Source: Candidatus Methanosuratincola petrocarbonis (ex Vanwonterghem et al. 2016) (GTDB taxonomy: Archaea > Thermoproteota > Methanomethylicia > Methanomethylicales > Methanomethylicaceae). Taken from it: 8,938 nt of DNA. Below, piece by piece: positions 6,100 to 8,938 of this stretch (its first letter is position 1; every line of letters starts with the position of its first letter). The stretch is taken from assembly GCA_001717015.1 (NCBI GenBank), contig MAGV01000076.1, positions 1 to 8,938 on the forward strand, written 5' to 3'. The notes beneath the pieces are model-generated. The model did no database searches, was not told the origin of the DNA, and worked only from the letters and a program-made list of their open reading frames with translations. Position numbers and translations under genes: made by a program.

Positions 6100-7289
6100 T
6101 TCAACACCGCCGAGAGGTTCTTCTCAACAGCCTCAACAGAAAGGTTCAGCATCCCTATGAGCGTTGTCTTCCCCCTGAAACCCGCACCGGATATCTTCGT
6201 GTATAGTATCCCAAGGTTCTTCAGGTTCTGGAGGTACTCCCAGAACTGCGTGTGCTTCCTTGCCTCGACCTTCATGTCCTCGCAGAGCATGCGGTAAGCG
6301 GACTCGACCTCCCCCATTGTGACGTATGCAGACTTTGTCCTCTTCAGTGCCTTTGCGACAGAGAGGAGAAAGAGCCGCTCGTGGAGGGGCAGGTCCAGCA
6401 CGATCTGCATCGGGAACTGCGAGACGTCCAGCTGGGCTTTTCTCACATGCTCCGGTAGCACCTTCTGGGCTGCCTCGGAATCGGCGTACTTGCCTGCCCG
6501 CCAGAGGAGTTCGAGCGCATACCGCGCGTCTCCCCGTGGAGATGCCATGTCCGATATCATGAGAAGGACCTCGTCGTCAACTGCCCCTTCCTTGAACGAC
6601 TCCAGCCCCCTGAGCCGGATTATGTCGTACAGCTGGGCAGCAGAATAGTTCTCGAACCTTATGACGTTGTGCAGGAGCGTGCTCTGGACGCTCTTGTCCA
6701 GCCCGGTAATGAAGTCCAGGTTCCTGGTGATGAGTATGAGGCTCATCCGCTGCTTCCGGTTGAGGAATTCGTCGGTCGCCCTTGAGAGGAAGTAGAGCGG
6801 GGCCTCCTTCTCCCCTGCGACAGAGATCAGGAAGTCGATCTCGTCGAGCGCGAGCAGCAGGTAAATGCCTTCGTCCTCTAGCGTGTTCCAGAGGGTCTCG
6901 AATAGCTCCTGCGCGGAGAAGCCCCTGTCTGGGATAGCCGGGATGATGTGCTGGGCCACTTTTTTTACGACAAGGAAGAGCGTCCTGTCCTTGTAGCAGT
7001 TGACGTGCACATACCTCAGGTCGATGCCCCTCTCCTTGGCAATGGACTCGAGGGTAGAGCCGAACCGCTTCGCCACTGCGGTCTTCCCGACCCCAACATC
7101 CCCGACGAGGGTGACCTTCTGAGAGACGGCTCCCGGGGTCTCGAGGATTGCCCTGAATACCCTGCTCAAGGACCTTAGCTGCGGCTCCCTGTGGACTAGG
7201 TTCATTGGGACGTGGTCAGGGAAGAGCTTTGACTCGTCCTTGAAGACGCTGGGGCGCCCGATCTCGCCGGAGATTATGTCGTACGCCAA
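6096..7289 (-). CDS. cdc6: Orc1/Cdc6-family AAA+ protein (divergent)
   Basis: Archaeal Orc1/Cdc6 proteins bind origin DNA and help load MCM. The 397-residue product has the family layout: an N-terminal DES-x2-FPDHVP-x4-HRE-like segment (18-35), Walker A GDVGVGKT (63-70), VNCYKDRT (96-103), Walker B LLLALDEID (144-152), sensor 1 TRN (188-190), sensor 2 GDARYALELL (253-262), and a C-terminal winged helix containing HTQFWEYLQNLKNLGIL (346-362). Where the family has a box VII D-x-R-V-x-S, this protein has LDKSVQSTL (197-205), with serine for the arginine. The start is TTG at 7289, with AGGT about 9 bases upstream; no better start precedes the conserved region. The gene heads an operon with a winged-helix gene and Mo-cofactor genes, unusual company for an initiator. 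It may be a true initiator paralogue or a repurposed DNA-binding ATPase. Confidence 0.88.
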   Translation of the reverse strand: MAYDIISGEIGRPSVFKDESKLFPDHVPMNLVHREPQLRSLSRVFRAILETPGAVSQKVTLVGDVGVGKTAVAKRFGSTLESIAKERGIDLRYVHVNCYKDRTLFLVVKKVAQHIIPAIPDRGFSAQELFETLWNTLEDEGIYLLLALDEIDFLISVAGEKEAPLYFLSRATDEFLNRKQRMSLILITRNLDFITGLDKSVQSTLLHNVIRFENYSAAQLYDIIRLRGLESFKEGAVDDEVLLMISDMASPRGDARYALELLWRAGKYADSEAAQKVLPEHVRKAQLDVSQFPMQIVLDLPLHERLFLLSVAKALKRTKSAYVTMGEVESAYRMLCEDMKVEARKHTQFWEYLQNLKNLGILYTKISGAGFRGKTTLIGMLNLSVEAVEKNLSAVLK

Positions 7290-7322
7290 GGGGGACTACC
7301 TGATCAGAGATGGTTTAAGGGT

Positions 7323-7330
7323 GATTTATG
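7323..7330 (-). promoter_or_regulatory. TATA-like box for the orc1/cdc6-moa operon
   Basis: The minus strand reads CATAAATC, centred about 38 bases before the TTG start at 7289. That would give a leader of roughly 10-15 bases containing the AGGT ribosome site. A second AT-rich patch (CCTTAAA, 7314-7320) is closer and would give a leaderless transcript. This is the only clear promoter candidate for the five-gene operon, since no internal gap exists. Confidence 0.4.
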
Positions 7331-7343
7331 GTTTTTGTCCTTT

Positions 7344-7358
7344 AGAAAAGAATTTTTT
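7344..7358 (-). terminator. probable T-rich terminator after the AIR synthase-family gene
   Basis: On the minus strand an A6 run is followed by TTCTTTTCT about 27-35 bases after the stop of the gene ending at 7379. Archaeal termination commonly uses such T-rich tracts without a strong hairpin. The whole 7290-7378 gap is AT-rich compared with the window and holds no gene. Confidence 0.4.
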
Positions 7359-7378
7359 CAGAGATATAACCGAAAGTA

Positions 7379-8386
7379 TTAACCCTTAGTCCGGGCGCGC
7401 CAGAGCTCGTCACTCCCCGGGGGAGGTATGCTGAAGATGCCCCCTTCCATATCCCTGAACTGCCTGCCTTCGCGCGCTTCCCTGATCATTCCGATCCGTG
7501 AATACGGGATCCCTGCCTCAGAGAGTGACTTCTCAACCAACGCCTCGGATCCCGCCTTTACTGTAAACATAACCGTCCCCGACCCCATCAGCCTGAATGG
7601 ATCCAGGTCAAGTTCCGCGCACAGCGACCGCGTCTCCTCGAGGACCCTGACGCAGGAGAGGTCAATGAGGATGCCTGACGAGGAAGCCTCGGCGATCTCC
7701 CAGGCACAGCCGAGTATTCCGCCCTCGGTGACGTCGTGCATCGAGGTCACCCCTTCCTGGTCGGCGAGCAGCATGCACTCGCTCACGACACTCACTTTCG
7801 GCAGCATTGACTTGCACCTCTTCACAAAGCTCTCGCCTAAGCTCCTTTCGATCTTAGGTTCTGAAGAAAGTATCACCGTCCCCTCTATCCCAGCCGCCTT
7901 GGTCATATATACGGCATCTCCAGGCGAGGCCCCCCCTGTTGTTATGAACCTGTTGTTCTTCGTCACGCCAATCATTGAGCCGACCACAATGGGGCGGGTC
8001 GTCCCGTCGGTGACCTCTGTGTGTCCGCCTACGACGGCGATGCCAAGCTCCTTTGCCGCAGAGTCGATCTGCTTGCAGATCCTGTCCAGATCTGACTCGC
8101 CGCTACCCTGGGGAAGCAGAATGCACCCCAAGAACCACCGTGGCACCGCGCCCCTCGAGGCTATGTCATTCGCATTGACGTATACTGCAAGAGTGCCCAC
8201 TTCCTCGACTGAGCCCGTTATCGGGTCTGACTTGAAAGCCAACCCCCCGCCACAATGCCTTATTATTGCAGCGTCTTCACCGATGCCCGGGCCCACCAGC
8301 ACATCAGGATCGCTCACCCCAAGCTGGCTGAGTACAATTCTCTTCAGAACCGAGTTCGGTATCTTCCCGATGCCCATCTTGCTCAT
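7379..8386 (-). CDS. AIR synthase-family (HypE/PurM-like) protein, not a canonical HypE
   Basis: The 335-residue protein has the two-domain PurM/HypE/SelD/ThiL-type fold. Visible are an N-terminal GPGIGEDAAII (32-42), where the family's acidic metal/ATP-binding loop lies; KSDPITG and AVYVNANDIASRGAVP (52-58, 67-82), like the ND-A-x-x-G-A-x-P motif; GGHTEVT (120-126); HDVTEGGILGCAWEIAEAS (217-235), like HDPTRGG-x-EIAEAS of HypE; and DPFRLMGSGT (262-271). These enzymes use ATP to phosphorylate or activate an oxygen or a small acceptor. True HypE ends with a Pro-Arg-x-Cys tail that carries the thiocarboxamide; this protein ends LWRARTKG with no terminal cysteine, and no hyp genes are nearby, so hydrogenase maturation is unlikely. 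ATG 8386 overlaps the upstream THUMP gene stop (ATGA); ATG 8377 is a second possible start. Substrate unknown. Confidence 0.82.
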   Translation of the reverse strand: MSKMGIGKIPNSVLKRIVLSQLGVSDPDVLVGPGIGEDAAIIRHCGGGLAFKSDPITGSVEEVGTLAVYVNANDIASRGAVPRWFLGCILLPQGSGESDLDRICKQIDSAAKELGIAVVGGHTEVTDGTTRPIVVGSMIGVTKNNRFITTGGASPGDAVYMTKAAGIEGTVILSSEPKIERSLGESFVKRCKSMLPKVSVVSECMLLADQEGVTSMHDVTEGGILGCAWEIAEASSSGILIDLSCVRVLEETRSLCAELDLDPFRLMGSGTVMFTVKAGSEALVEKSLSEAGIPYSRIGMIREAREGRQFRDMEGGIFSIPPPGSDELWRARTKG

Positions 8387-8889
8387 GTGCCCTGCACCTG
8401 CGATGCTCTCGTTTTGTACACGGACCTTTTGGGAGGTCTGACGGATACAGCAGTCACCTCCCCTATTATTTCTATCCTGACGATCTGATCAGGATTCTTG
8501 AGGTCCACAGTGCATCCGAGCCCAGTCAGCCTGCTACCGACAGTGCGTTCCAGCTCCTTTTGGGAAGGGAGGGCAGATCCCCTCCTCCTGCACCTCACCG
8601 CGATCTTGGAGCCAATCCCGACCCTAGATGCCACGGACTTTTCAATTTCGGAGATCTCCGACCTTACTAGCTGATCGACGGGGATTGCGCTCCTCACTAG
8701 GCGGCTCAGCGAACCCGCTATCGACTCCGCTGCGCGGTCAGGATCAATCGAGGTCTCGAGGATTAGGACCCCGCCGAATCCGCAGCGCCTGACTGAGGCG
8801 CCAGGATCCAAAGGTAGAATGCAATCAAGGATCTCCGCTGCAGCCCCGCTCTCCTTGCCGTACTCTGCAGTGACAAGCACGGTTGCCAT
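8383..8889 (-). CDS. THUMP-domain RNA-binding protein (Tan1-like)
   Basis: This 168-residue protein begins with a ferredoxin-like segment (MATVLVTAEYGKESGAAAEI, then a beta strand near 39-45) and contains a THUMP domain at about residues 55-155. Typical THUMP blocks are IAVRCRRRGSALPSQKELE (96-114), VGSRL (117-121), VDLKNPDQIVRIEIIGE (128-144), and VSVRPP (148-153). It has no methyltransferase, deaminase or thiolase domain, so it resembles the stand-alone archaeal COG1818/Tan1 group. Yeast Tan1 assists tRNA ac4C12 formation; whether this protein does so is not shown. I chose ATG 8889 because GGGGAT precedes it at a workable distance; ATG 8892 and GTG 8904 are alternatives. It is followed directly by, and overlaps, the AIR synthase-family gene, suggesting a shared task in tRNA biology. 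The 34 bases upstream to the window end show nothing clear. Confidence 0.8.
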   Translation of the reverse strand: MATVLVTAEYGKESGAAAEILDCILPLDPGASVRRCGFGGVLILETSIDPDRAAESIAGSLSRLVRSAIPVDQLVRSEISEIEKSVASRVGIGSKIAVRCRRRGSALPSQKELERTVGSRLTGLGCTVDLKNPDQIVRIEIIGEVTAVSVRPPKRSVYKTRASQVQGT

Positions 8890-8938
8890 CATGTTGATCC
8901 CCACGAGCGAGTATGCAGCTCACATCCAGCCGATCTTC

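Noticed and set aside
7290..7378. AT-rich gap beside the orc1/cdc6-like gene as a replication origin
   Set aside because: Archaeal origins often sit next to cdc6, but the gap is under 90 bases and I found no ORB-like or repeated elements. Promoter and terminator signals are enough to explain the AT content.
7379..8386. Assignment as hydrogenase maturation factor HypE or thiamine-monophosphate kinase ThiL
   Set aside because: The C-terminal Pro-Arg-x-Cys tail of HypE is missing and no hyp genes are nearby. The central motifs look more HypE-like than ThiL-like, so only the superfamily is called.
7428..8441. A 337-codon plus-strand frame opposite the AIR synthase-family gene
   Set aside because: It is antisense to a gene with clear family motifs; the Ser/Pro-rich translation is typical of a reverse-strand shadow.
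1..8938. CRISPR arrays, insertion sequences, inteins, integrase or defence genes
   Set aside because: No regularly spaced repeats, transposase motifs, terminal repeats or intein splice motifs were seen. The two RFC P-loops, a possible intein site, are uninterrupted.

Overview
This window is chromosomal DNA from an archaeon. The evidence is a clamp loader made of one small and one large replication factor C subunit, an Orc1/Cdc6-type AAA+ protein, the start of a GINS subunit, TATA-like boxes just upstream of genes, frequent AGG/AGA arginine codons, TTG/GTG starts and many 4-base ATGA overlaps. GC content is fairly high (roughly 55-60% by eye). I favour a TACK-type lineage (Thermoproteota/Bathyarchaeia-like), but this is only an impression; no rRNA or other decisive marker is present.

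Layout. (1) 1-152, minus: 5' part of a GINS gene (Gins23-like), cut by the window edge. (2) 267-989, minus: a 240-residue membrane protein of the ECF-transporter S-component type, with no energising ECF module nearby. (3) 990-1269: a divergent regulatory region without a gene, holding a small perfect hairpin and a promoter plus strong Shine-Dalgarno site for the next operon. (4) 1270-3449, plus: rfcS and rfcL, the complete clamp loader, overlapping by 4 bases. (5) 3440-7289, minus, convergent with and overlapping rfcL by 10 bases: a compact operon whose transcription order is orc1/cdc6-like, small winged-helix protein, moaC, moaB, and a mobB-moaA fusion. Every junction overlaps. (6) 7290-7378: a short AT-rich intergenic stretch with a probable terminator for the upstream unit and a promoter for the orc1/cdc6-like gene. 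(7) 7379-8889, minus: a THUMP-domain RNA-binding protein followed by a HypE/PurM-like AIR synthase-family protein, again joined by an ATGA overlap.

How the genes fit together. gins23, rfcS/rfcL and the orc1/cdc6-like gene make this a DNA-replication neighbourhood. The minus-strand operon also carries the first steps of molybdenum/tungsten cofactor synthesis: MoaA and MoaC make cyclic pyranopterin monophosphate, MoaB adenylates molybdopterin, and MobB is a GTP-binding adaptor. The most unusual aspect is that this pathway appears translationally coupled to an Orc1/Cdc6-like ATPase and a winged-helix protein. The Orc1/Cdc6-like protein keeps Walker A, Walker B and sensor 2 but has serine where the box VII arginine is expected. 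The THUMP plus AIR-synthase pair lacks the features of a true hydrogenase-maturation HypE and may be an RNA-modification pair of unknown chemistry.
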